DNA of 64,000 nucleotides from Asterionellopsis glacialis. Taxonomy: Eukaryota > Bacillariophyta > Plagiogrammaphyceae > Rhaphoneidales > Asterionellopsidaceae. Under the pieces are notes generated by a model. That model saw only the letters and a list, made by a program, of their open reading frames with translations, made no database searches and was not told the DNA's origin. Shown in pieces: positions 33,989 through 42,787 of this stretch; the first letter of the stretch is position 1; each line of letters begins with the position of its first letter. Position numbers and translations under genes: made by a program. The stretch lies in the NCBI GenBank assembly GCA_014885115.2, contig WKLE02003750.1, positions 7,804 to 71,803 on the forward strand. Direction: 5' to 3'.

Positions 33989-35347
33989 ATGACGGTAGAA
34001 GAGAAAACCTTCAAAAGCGCTCATGAAAATGATGGAAAGTCTCGATACGGCGGTAGGGATGTAGTTGGATATGGTCGTTCGCCGCCTAATCCGCAGGTAT
34101 GTAGGAATCATGTGTCTTCAATTTCTAGAGTGGTTCATTTTTGGACTGTGGCTTTTCTCACATTATAGTTTCCGTTTCCAACTACTCTCGTGAAAAATAG
34201 TGGCCGCACAAGGCTAAGGTTGCACTCAATTTCGTCATCAACTATGAAGAGGGATCTGAAAGTTGTCTCTTACACGGAGACAATGAAAGTGAAAAGCTCC
34301 TGTCAGAAATTGTTGGCGCAAGTGCATTAGAAGGAAAGAGACATGCCAACATGGAATCACTTTATGATTATGGATCTCGTGCTGGTTTTTGGAGACTTCA
34401 TCGTATTTTCACTCAAAGGAAGGTCCCCGCTACTGTCTTTGCTGTTGGGATGGCGTTAGAGCGCAACCCTCAAGCTTGCAATGCCATGGTCGAAGCTGGT
34501 TGGGAGGTTGCTAGTCATGGATACAGGTGGTTAGATTATCAAGATGTTGACGAAGAAACTGAGCGTGATCACATTGAAAGAACTATTGAGATTCATAAGA
34601 AAATGGTTGGGACACGTCCCACTGGTATTTACCAAGGAAAACCAAATGTGAATACTAGAAAGCTCGTTGTTGAGGCTGGTGGATTCATGTATGATTCTGA
34701 TGCCTATGATGATGATCTTCCGTACTGGAGCTTTGATTACGGAGGAACTTCGAATCCTCACCTCATCATCCCATACACTCTGTCGGAAAATGATATGAAA
34801 TTTGTAAGTCCTAATGGCTTCACCACTGGACAGGAATTTTCGACATATCTTAAGGATACGCTCAAGTAAGTATAATGCATTCATGGACCTCCCACGGGTT
34901 GTAAAGATAGACATGTGAAAATGTTTTTTCTCAATAATGTGGTTTTTAATTTTTCCCAGGTTCTTGATTGAAGAAGGTAGAGCTGGAGCGCCCAAGATGA
35001 TGACTGTGGGCTTGCACGGACGTCTCATGCGTCCCGGGCGTGCTTCTGGCTTGGCGGATTTTATGGATTTCGCCAAAAAGTATGGTAAGGACGTATGGAT
35101 TTGCACGAGAGAAGAGATTGCCAAACATTGGTATGAGCACCATTATCCAATGGGTGCAGGTAAAAGTATAGAAGAATTCATGATTGAAAAGATGAATTTG
35201 GAAAATGCAGCTAATGTTAAGTTTGAAAGTGCCATACCAAAAACACCTGTCAAAACTGGCGACAATGCTGCGGATCAAGATGATGTCGCTACTGACGTCA
35301 AGAAGGCTGATGACCCCGACGATGAATTAACTGAAGATGTCATCTAA
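33989..35347 (+). CDS. PuuE-type allantoinase (polysaccharide deacetylase fold)
   Basis: Three exons: 33989-34096, 34201-34865 and 34960-35347, with introns of 104 and 94 nt and 386 aa. It opens allantoin to allantoate in purine breakdown. Exon 1 encodes GGRDVVGYGRSPPNPQ and joins WPHKAKVALNFVINYEEGSE, the hallmark of PuuE. Then follow ANMESLYDYGSRAGFWRLHRI, VPATVFAVGMALERNP, GWEVASHGYRWLDY, EEGRAGAPKMMTVGLHGRL and PGRASGL. The PuuE enzyme is metal-independent and related to chitin deacetylases, unlike the amidohydrolase-type allantoinase of plants and animals. I see no presequence, so it is likely cytosolic. The C-terminus adds an acidic tail of about 40 residues. The splice acceptor was placed at AATAG|TGG because this rebuilds the conserved NPQWP. 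Confidence 0.9.
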
Positions 35348-35445
35348 AAAATAAAAGCATATCTACGTATGTGGTCGACGTAATTTCTATGAAATAATTT
35401 TTGTTACACATCTTTCTCTACATTCTACTTGTAGTTTCAATGACT

Positions 35446-37602
35446 TCAAAGTTCAAAACTTGGCCAGCTCCACCCTTCGTTCTTGCATCTGGATCCTTCT
35501 TCAGGAAGTTTAACTGGAGCAATGTCCAGGAATATTTTCTCCCAGGCTCTTACAGCTTCTTCCTTTCCGTACAATTTGTGGATACTCGCCTTGATTCGCG
35601 CTTCAGCGTGATCTCTCCGATCGTTATTGCTTCCAAGTTGCACAGCTAAGTCGACATATTCAACTTCACTTTTTGCAATGACCATGTCGTTGAGCACTTC
35701 ATCACCCATTATCTGGTAGTAGGCATATGACCAGCGACCACCTAGGAGACGAGAAGGAAGAGTCACTACAGCTTTCCCGAGCTCAAGAACTTCGCGTGTT
35801 GTTGTGCACCCACCAGCCGAGTATGAGTCCAGTACAACGTCAGATAAGGAATACATTGCGAGCAATAAATGATGAGGTTGTTCATCGAGGAAGTGCACAC
35901 GACTCATATCGCACCCCTCGTTTGTAAGACGGCGAACAAAACTTTCTTGGTTGATAGATGAAACCTCCCTATGAAGGATGAGTTGACCTAGAGGATCATG
36001 GTTGAGAATGCCACAAAACAATTTATCAACTTCTGGTTGGAATTTGAAAGGTTTTTGCATGCATGTATACCAATTTCCGTCCTCAGGAATGTTGCTGTCG
36101 GAAAAAGGGTTGTCAGTCCTCTTGATATGAGTGTAGGTTCCACCATCCATCAGCGACCTTATGCCATCTGACCGCGGTGTATAATATTGGTGCATAGTTT
36201 CTTTCGGTAGCAGAACGAGCTCTTCGGTGTAGTGATCCTTAGAGGTCTCATAATCTAGTTCTGCCGCTTCCCAGGATATGTAGTAGTTCATTATTTCCTT
36301 GGGAATACCACTGGTGACAGGATGTCCATGGCTTGTTGCTTGAACCTTTGCGAGTTTTGCCATGGCAAGTCGTTGGGCTTGTGTACTCATCGTCAGATCA
36401 GGGTAAAATAGAATATCAAAATCCTCGCCTTCAAGGATTGGGTGGTACCGTGTCACCCAAGCACCGTCACATACATCATTGTCATTTTTTGTCAAAATGG
36501 CAATCGTATCTTGTTCATGATGATGAACAAAATTATCAATGGGAATATTTCTTTCCTTCAAGTAAATGTACGAAATATGAAACTTGTTCCTATCTAATCT
36601 TTTCAAAACACCAGAAAAGTCATTTACAACAGAGTGGTGTATCGAAAGACATCCGGAGACAATTCCCAGTCGTATTCTGCCATCTTTGCAGGGTTTTTTG
36701 TTTTTTTTAGGTTTGACATACTTCCTATATTTTTCTGGAACGTACGTTAGCTTTGGCCAAAGTTTGCTTGCAATGTTAAATTGTGCATTAGCCGCGCGAG
36801 AAATATCAGCTCGGTGATAGAAAGATAGATGGAATATTGTCAGCACACAGTGCACATAAGGATCATTCATTGCTCCAGGGACAGATTGGCAAAGTAGCTG
36901 TTCATTTAATATCCATTTTTTTGTGTTTAACTCAGAAAAGAAATTTTCAGAAGAAGATAGATATAGGTCCATCATTTCATCAGCTCGGCCAGTTGAGTTG
37001 GGAAATGGATCAAGCATTGTGGCAAGCTGTGTCGCAATACATACGTCCATGCCATGCGCGTGTTTTGAGGCCAAAAGGAGCGACTTTCGGGCCAAATCGT
37101 ATTCTTTTCGTTCCCACCTCCATCTCCCAACGACAGCAGCGAGTCGTAGTCCCTGCGGCGTTGGCATAGGAATTGTAGCGTCAACAGCATTGGGATCAAA
37201 AGCTTTTTCCAAAAATATCATACCACGTTCATGCTCTTCCTTGTCGGTAGCGAACATTCCAGCTATACCTAATTGAACATGAGCATTTCCAGAACGCGGA
37301 TCCAGCTGTAATACTTCTAACCATATTTCTCGAACTCGTGGATTTGCTGGATTTGAAGAAAATGCTTCCCGTTCGAGCCGCTCGATCTTTTCTTGAACAT
37401 CGGGTTGCGATGCGAGGTCCAAGTCATTTTCCGCACTTAAATCGTCAAGCAGGTCGTCGAGACTGGGTGCATCTGAATCGAAGGCCGACAGTTCAGGAGC
37501 TTCAGATTTTTCATTCGATCTTCGTGATTTCCCGGAGATAACAAGAAATGGGAGGATCAATACAATGAACAATTGAACAAAAAGCATCTTGCCGCTCGCC
37601 AT
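35446..37602 (-). CDS. GT41 (O-GlcNAc transferase-like) glycosyltransferase with signal peptide
   Basis: Single exon, 718 aa from the ATG at 37602. An ATG 37 codons upstream gives a poor N-terminus. MASGKMLFVQLFIVLILPFLVISG is a signal peptide. Next comes an acidic linker, a TPR-like region (EIWLEVLQLDPRSGNAHVQLG, GMIFLEKAFDP, KEYDLARKSLLLASKHA) and a C-terminal GT-B catalytic region. The latter has GIVSGCLSIHHSVVNDF, the conserved GHPVTSG, RVHFLDEQPHHLLLAMYSLSDVVLDSY and GGCTTTREVLELGKAVVTLPS. These match family GT41 (OGT/SPINDLY). GT41 enzymes are normally nuclear or cytosolic, so the signal peptide is unusual and implies a secretory or plastid-surrounding compartment. The donor could be UDP-GlcNAc, GDP-fucose or another sugar. 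Confidence 0.8.
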   Translation of the reverse strand: MASGKMLFVQLFIVLILPFLVISGKSRRSNEKSEAPELSAFDSDAPSLDDLLDDLSAENDLDLASQPDVQEKIERLEREAFSSNPANPRVREIWLEVLQLDPRSGNAHVQLGIAGMFATDKEEHERGMIFLEKAFDPNAVDATIPMPTPQGLRLAAVVGRWRWERKEYDLARKSLLLASKHAHGMDVCIATQLATMLDPFPNSTGRADEMMDLYLSSSENFFSELNTKKWILNEQLLCQSVPGAMNDPYVHCVLTIFHLSFYHRADISRAANAQFNIASKLWPKLTYVPEKYRKYVKPKKNKKPCKDGRIRLGIVSGCLSIHHSVVNDFSGVLKRLDRNKFHISYIYLKERNIPIDNFVHHHEQDTIAILTKNDNDVCDGAWVTRYHPILEGEDFDILFYPDLTMSTQAQRLAMAKLAKVQATSHGHPVTSGIPKEIMNYYISWEAAELDYETSKDHYTEELVLLPKETMHQYYTPRSDGIRSLMDGGTYTHIKRTDNPFSDSNIPEDGNWYTCMQKPFKFQPEVDKLFCGILNHDPLGQLILHREVSSINQESFVRRLTNEGCDMSRVHFLDEQPHHLLLAMYSLSDVVLDSYSAGGCTTTREVLELGKAVVTLPSRLLGGRWSYAYYQIMGDEVLNDMVIAKSEVEYVDLAVQLGSNNDRRDHAEARIKASIHKLYGKEEAVRAWEKIFLDIAPVKLPEEGSRCKNEGWSWPSFEL

Positions 37603-37934
37603 CGTTTCCCTTTTGTGCTTCCTTTTGCCCACCGAATACCAAACACTCTCAATAAAGCAAGACAGCAATGAGGGTGACGGATGTCCACAGGTTTTGAAGT
37701 TCAAACAGTGCAAAATTCAGAGCATGTCTTGCCAACATTTTGCGAACATTTTTTCGGATTTTGTGTTGGTCTCATACTCAACTCCCTAGCAATCACAGAA
37801 TAGGAGTGATTTTCAACGCCAACTTAAAAAATGGAAAAGATCCCTTTGTGGAGCAAGAAGAGATTTAGCACTAATTAGATTTGAGCTCTTGGCGGTGTTT
37901 GTTGCTTGTTCTTGCGGTCATCAAACAGCTGTTT

Positions 37935-38045
37935 AAGCCAGCAGTAGCGCAACAGTGATTGGGAAAGGTGTCAGGTCGTGTTCGAAACCCAGTTGCTAGC
38001 GCTGATCTCCTACCCGTGTGACCTTGGAGGGTTCAATTCTCAGAC
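37935..38045 (+). other. tRNA-like (Pol III A-box/B-box) sequence, possible SINE relic
   Basis: Two partial tRNA-like pieces follow each other: TAGCGCAACAGTGATTGG with GGTCGTGTTCGAAACCC, then AGTTGCTAGCGCTGATCTCC with GGAGGGTTCAATTCTC. Both have A-box- and B-box-like words in the right order and spacing. Neither folds into a full cloverleaf when tried by hand (T-stem mismatches), so this is not a functional tRNA gene. A decayed tRNA pair or a tRNA-derived SINE head would explain it. Confidence 0.35.
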
Positions 38046-38155
38046 AAATGAAGTAAAGAAGCACGCACATTATTGGCAATAAGACACATACTTTCTGTAG
38101 CTAGGGACGCAAAGAATTCAATCGAGTTATCAGTTATTGTCGATTGCGTTTAAGG

Positions 38156-38518
38156 ATGGGAAATTGTTGTGGCGGCGAGGCTGATGTCGAAAACCGGCAG
38201 CAAAATGGAGGATCCAGAACATATGGTACCGGAACGAGAAAATTCCAAGGTGAAGGGCATCGTTTAGGGACTGCTGATGAAGCGCAAAGGCTTTCGGCTC
38301 CAACAGAAACAGCCAAGATGGACAGAGATGACACTCCTGAACCAGTGTATGATGAAAATTTGACATCTTCTGATCGAAATCGTATACGAGCGGAACGAGC
38401 AGCTGCCGCGGAGGCAAGGTTGAAAAAGCAAGGAACCAAACCAAAAAAGAAACCGAAAAGTGACGCACCATTGACCGGTCCAAATAGCAAGCCCCTCATG
38501 ACATGGACTGCTGGATGA
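38156..38518 (+). CDS. SVIP-like small N-myristoylated p97/Cdc48-binding protein
   Basis: 120 aa from the ATG at 38156. An in-frame ATG four codons upstream would bury the lipidation signal. MGNCCGG is a strong N-myristoylation site (Gly2) with two Cys for palmitoylation. Residues 78-88, RAERAAAAEAR, fit the VCP-interacting motif R-x5-A-A-x2-R exactly. The C-terminus has a basic KKPKKKPK stretch and ends in PLMTWTAG. Human SVIP has the same design: MG-C-x-x-C start, VIM helix, Lys-rich stretch and a short tail with a Trp-Thr near the end. SVIP anchors to ER membranes and inhibits p97/VCP in ERAD. The assignment is by architecture, since most of the chain is low complexity. Single exon, with its own promoter region. 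Confidence 0.6.
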   Translation: MGNCCGGEADVENRQQNGGSRTYGTGTRKFQGEGHRLGTADEAQRLSAPTETAKMDRDDTPEPVYDENLTSSDRNRIRAERAAAAEARLKKQGTKPKKKPKSDAPLTGPNSKPLMTWTAG

Positions 38519-38722
38519 AAATCGAATATTTGTGTGAAGAAAATCTGAAAGGTATATGAAGGATTTTTTGATCCGTCGCAAGCATCACTAATTATATGGA
38601 ATGCTGGCTCATAGCTTAAAAATGATAAGCGGTGAAATGTTTGTATTTATTTTTCATTTGTTGGGTTTATGCTACAAAAATGTCTTTCATCACTTTGTAT
38701 ACTCTCTAGAGATAGGACTAGC

Positions 38723-39767
38723 TTATTGTACCCAATCTAGACCATCTTCTTGTGCCTTTGCCTTGGCCTGTTTCCAGGCTGGAGGATTATCGTCGATAAA
38801 GTCATGGAGATCACGGATCACCAAATCTGCGACATCATCCTCTGTCATGTCTTCGGTAACTTCAATCCGTACATCAGCCTGAGCATAAAGTTTGCCACGT
38901 TTCTCCATTAAATCATTGAATTTCTGAAGCGGATCGACGTCTTTTAAAAGTGGACGGTCGTCTGAGCCTTCCGTGCGCTTCACAAGAAGTTCTGGGGCAA
39001 CATCTAACCAAACAACGAGACCAGTTTGCAATTTTGCCCAATTCTGTCTACGACAAACAATACCTCCTCCAGTGCTGACCACGCATCGGACATAGGCATG
39101 AACGGAATCTAAAATTTGTGATTCCTGTGAAGGTCAATAAAAAGGTCAGAGAAGTGCAGTACGGCAATATGAGAAGTGCTTTTCCATGCATAAATATACG
39201 AAGGAATTCGTCAGTCCCATGTAACTCACAATTTTGCGGAATTCTTCCTCGCCCTCCTTCTCGAAAATTTCAGATATTTTCATACCTGATGCCTTTTCAA
39301 TGATGGCATCAGTATCCAAAAAATTGTAGCTTCCCATACCTAAATATTACGAAAGACATAAATAGTTGAGTTATCCGTGTTTAAAACAGCAAAGTGGTGG
39401 CCAGTTTATCATTTTCTGTTAACTTACGTCGAGCAACGACGTCTCCTACTGATGTCTTTCCGCTTCCCATCATGCCGATGAAATAAAGGTTTGATCCATT
39501 GAGGCGGGGTCCCAACAGACGAGCAGGATCAATCTTCATTCCTTCTTCTCCATTCATAAGAGAAGGATTCTTAAAAGGATTGTCCACACCTTGATCAAAT
39601 GCTTCTTCTGGATCTTCCCATTCAAAACCACCGGCTTTCACAACGGTACGACTCCTAGGAACAAAGGTTGTTGTTATTCTTGCATGCGGCACTGGAGAAA
39701 AGGCAAAGCAGCTAGGCATGGCCGCCACCATGGCCACGGCTGAAATCAGCATCATTAATCCATTCAT
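38723..39767 (-). CDS. Shikimate kinase, plastid-targeted
   Basis: Three exons: 39767-39428, 39339-39230 and 39124-38723, with introns of 88 and 105 nt and 283 aa. It phosphorylates shikimate to shikimate 3-phosphate in aromatic amino-acid synthesis. The N-terminus (LMMLISAVAMVAAMPSCFA|FSP) is a signal peptide with Phe at +1, followed by a Ser/Thr/Arg-rich transit peptide, which predicts the plastid stroma. The kinase has a Walker A motif GMMGSGKT (98-105), the shikimate-binding FLDTDAIIE with the D-x-D pair, STGGGIV and the lid region KRTEGSDDRPLL. The first junction restores ARR-MGSYNFLD and the second EEEFRKIESQIL, as in bacterial and plant enzymes. It appears complete. Confidence 0.92.
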
Positions 39768-40083
39768 TATCGATTACGTTGCACAGGAGTAGCTCTATGG
39801 TTTGTATGTAATAATGGTTTGAAAACGACACAACACGACCGACACGGAGAGACGTAGCAAGGGATGATGTTGTGTGGAATGCTTATCGCGAGTTGATGGT
39901 TGCTCCAGGTCTTGCTCCCGATCCCTTTTTTTGTGCAAGTACGTGCGTGCGTACATGGTAGGCCCAACCTTTCGGTACGAGCTCGTACAGTAGTCCGCTC
40001 TCTAGTCCTCTCTCTAGAGAGATGGTCCTTGTCCTACTAGAGAGATTCGAGTACTGTATCACGTACAGCCTCGTACAGAACAA

Positions 40084-40121
40084 TCAGTCAGTCAGTCAGT
40101 CAGTCAGTCAGTCAGTCAGTC
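40084..40121 (+). repeat. (TCAG)n microsatellite
   Basis: Nine and a half perfect TCAG units run directly into the assembly gap. The true length is unknown and the repeat probably caused the break. Confidence 0.95.
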
Positions 40122-40221
40122 NNNNNNNNNNNNNNNNNNNNNNNNNNNNNNNNNNNNNNNNNNNNNNNNNNNNNNNNNNNNNNNNNNNNNNNNNNNNNNN
40201 NNNNNNNNNNNNNNNNNNNNN
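40122..40221. other. Assembly gap of 100 N
   Basis: Exactly 100 N, a conventional placeholder for a gap of unknown size. It is flanked by a TCAG microsatellite on the left and a run of nine C on the right. Confidence 0.98.
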
Positions 40222-42151
40222 CCCCCCCCCTCTTTGGTCTTGACAGCTTCACCCAGGAAGAAATTCCGTGAACATTTTCCGGAAAGCCACCATTCTCACA
40301 GTCATAGCAATGAAAATCACTTTACTGCCACCCCCCTGCCCATTCTTGGTTAAGGCAACAATTCTCTTTACATACATATAACAACGATGTTCCTAAGACA
40401 TGAACATGCTGGTGTGATGGGCATTTAGTGTGAATGTTAATACCTGAACAGTTGATTGTGTTGATGATTATCATTGATCTGGCACACTTTACTAGGATTA
40501 TCACATGATATGTTGTTCTGTCTGGCCCAATACTCTTTTGGAGGGTTAAATCTGCACTTCCATTGGTGTTTGGTCATCTGTCTAACCATAATTGTATTTG
40601 GTCCTTCTAAGACAACAATAAGTGGTGTATTTTATGCCAGACTGTTGGGTATTTGGCCATTGCAGCAGTGCTTTCTAGTAGATAAGCTTGATTTCCTTGA
40701 TTTTTCTGCCATAGAATAATGTCACTTTGTCATTTGAAAATAGGTAATAAGCTCATTTTTGTGTGGAGTGTCTCATATGAAAAAATATTTTAGGGAAATG
40801 TGTGAGAGGGTGGGGGTCAGAGTCTGCTCTAGTCAGAGCTCATACTCATACTCATATAGCCTAGGTCCTAGGTCCTACAGTCCTAGGTACTAGAGACAAG
40901 TCTTCCAGGGGGTATGCAAGTGTTTTCAAACACACCTAACCAATGAATCAATTATTGTTCGCATCAGCCAGGCTGTGCTAGTAGACTACACAAAATTGAA
41001 ATGCTTAGAAAAAAAGTGTTAACAAAAAATCAAGACTTTTGTTTATACAAAGACTGTAGAGTTGGAAGTGCCCTATTCTAGAAGTATTATCTCTACTAGA
41101 GTATCTGGCTAAACCTCCCTGGGTCTACTGCAACATACTGGTAGAGCAGGATGATCATAGTATAGCAGTTAATGCAGAGTGTACTGATGACTTAAAGTAG
41201 CTGAGGGCACCAGAAAGTTGACAGAAACAGGATCCTGGCTTAGAAAAAATACCAGAGCCCCATTTCAAAAATTGAAGTGTAAGGTTAGACAGAAACTTGT
41301 ATATAGTAAGCAGGCAAGGAGCAGGAAAAAAAAACTAAAACAGAAGGATGAAAAAGAGGATTTACTACAGAAAAAGATTCACAACAAGAAAGAAGTAAGA
41401 AAATTGTGAGGATCAAAAATGTCAGTAACTTTCTGGACTTCAGACAACTGCAAAGAGATGTGATTCTGCAAGAAACAAAAGAAAGAAAAGCATTGAAGAC
41501 CACTCTTGCTAACCTAAAAATGTAGTGAGCAACTCAGAAGTCACATCCATCACCTGTTAATAGTCCTGGTTACCTGGATGAATAGTCTTCTGTAGGTGCA
41601 GATGAAAGCTTTGAAAAGTGACCACAAGAGCCAGTCGTCGTTAAAACACATACAACAATTGGAACAGAAGGAAATCAGGAAATCGAGAGGCCAAACACTA
41701 ACTATTTAGAAGAAAGGCAATAATGCAGGTTATATTAGAGATTGTAACATAATTCAAACTACAAACATGATTAAAGCACTAATTATAGTGCCCTTTTAGT
41801 GAGATAAACAAGTAATATTGCACGAGTTTTTAAAATTATGAAGGAAGTTACACGTAGAGATAACTTTCTCTTTGTGTTATTTTCTGGACCTGTAGTCTAA
41901 GTAGGACTCTCTCTCCTCTCTAGAGAGAGGAAACCATGTGATATGGCGGTTGGGATGAAATTACTCCCATGGTCCACATAGACTAGTAGGACCCTACCTG
42001 GTACGTATAAAGGGACGTGGAACTGCGAAATGGATCGTGCGTATCGCGATATCTAGAAATCTGCTCTAGCCAAAAGATTCGATCAGCCATCTTCATTATT
42101 CTGAATTTGACCAAGTTATACCTGCTAGTATTGTTGCCCTCTATTCCTAAT
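40222..42151. other. Repeat-derived spacer with a decayed coiled-coil frame
   Basis: No intact gene. Around 41218-41525 a Lys/Arg/Gln-rich translation stays coherent across a frame change (KKLKQKDEKEDLLQKK, then FLDFRQLQRDVILQETKERK). It looks like the remnant of a retroelement gag or another coiled-coil protein. CTAG-rich palindromes lie at 40856-40895 and 41905-41930. The last 60 bp are the leader of the ACBP gene. Confidence 0.45.
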
Positions 42152-42645
42152 ATGACTGACGTTAGCGAGGAACTATTTCTGAAGGTTGCCGACATTGTCG
42201 GTAACAAAGATATCAAGCCACAAAAAGCTGCGGTAAGTGCATGGTGCGATACGTCGTAGCACAACAGGTCTTTGTACAAGAGGCAATTTCGAAATGGTCG
42301 TCTTTTTTTCGTACGTTACGTTCTCACCATCATATACACTGGATTTGTGGAATTTCGAACTGCTTTATTATTTTTCAGAGCTCTGCCGAAAAAGTTCGTC
42401 TTTATGGAATGTTCAAAAGAGGAACTGTTGGGAAGTTATCTCCACCGTACGGTGATGATGATACAGAAACGGACAAAAGGCCCAAATCTCGACCAGGTAT
42501 GCTAAGTTTCGAGGCGCGACAAAAGTATGATGGGTGGGCGGCATGCGATTCCATGTCGAAGCAAGAAGCCAGAGATGGTTACGTGAAACTGGCCCAAGAC
42601 CTTGTGGGCAAACCTGTAACAGATGCCATTGAAGCAGCAAACTAG
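42152..42645 (+). CDS. Acyl-CoA-binding protein (ACBP)
   Basis: Two exons: 42152-42232 and 42379-42645, separated by a 146-nt GTAAGT...TTTCAG intron, phase 0; 115 aa. ACBPs carry long-chain acyl-CoA esters in the cytosol. The four-helix fold is clear: LFLKVADIVGN at the start, then SSAEKVRLYGMFKRGTVG, RPGMLSFEARQKYDGWAACDSMSKQEARDGYV. The conserved Tyr, Lys and Trp of the acyl-CoA site are present. Between helices 2 and 3 is a short acidic insert (YGDDDTETDKRPKS) not found in the 86-residue animal form. There is no signal peptide or membrane segment, so it is a soluble form. Confidence 0.93.
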
Positions 42646-42787
42646 AGTCTTGATACTGGAATAAAGGGAATAATGTTCGAGTGGTTACTAATAATAATCA
42701 AACCTACATTCTGTGTTTAAAATAATCTACGGCTCTCATTTTCTCCAAAACTAATTCTTTTCCCTAATTAGAACTGCCCCGACCTAC

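Noticed and set aside
33817..34026. 69-codon ORF upstream of the allantoinase
   Set aside because: It overlaps the true start in another frame. At most it is an upstream ORF in the leader.
37935..38045. Functional tRNA gene
   Set aside because: A- and B-box words are present, but the T-stems do not pair and no acceptor stem closes.
40022..40243. 73-codon ORF across the N gap
   Set aside because: Most of it is Ns and microsatellite.
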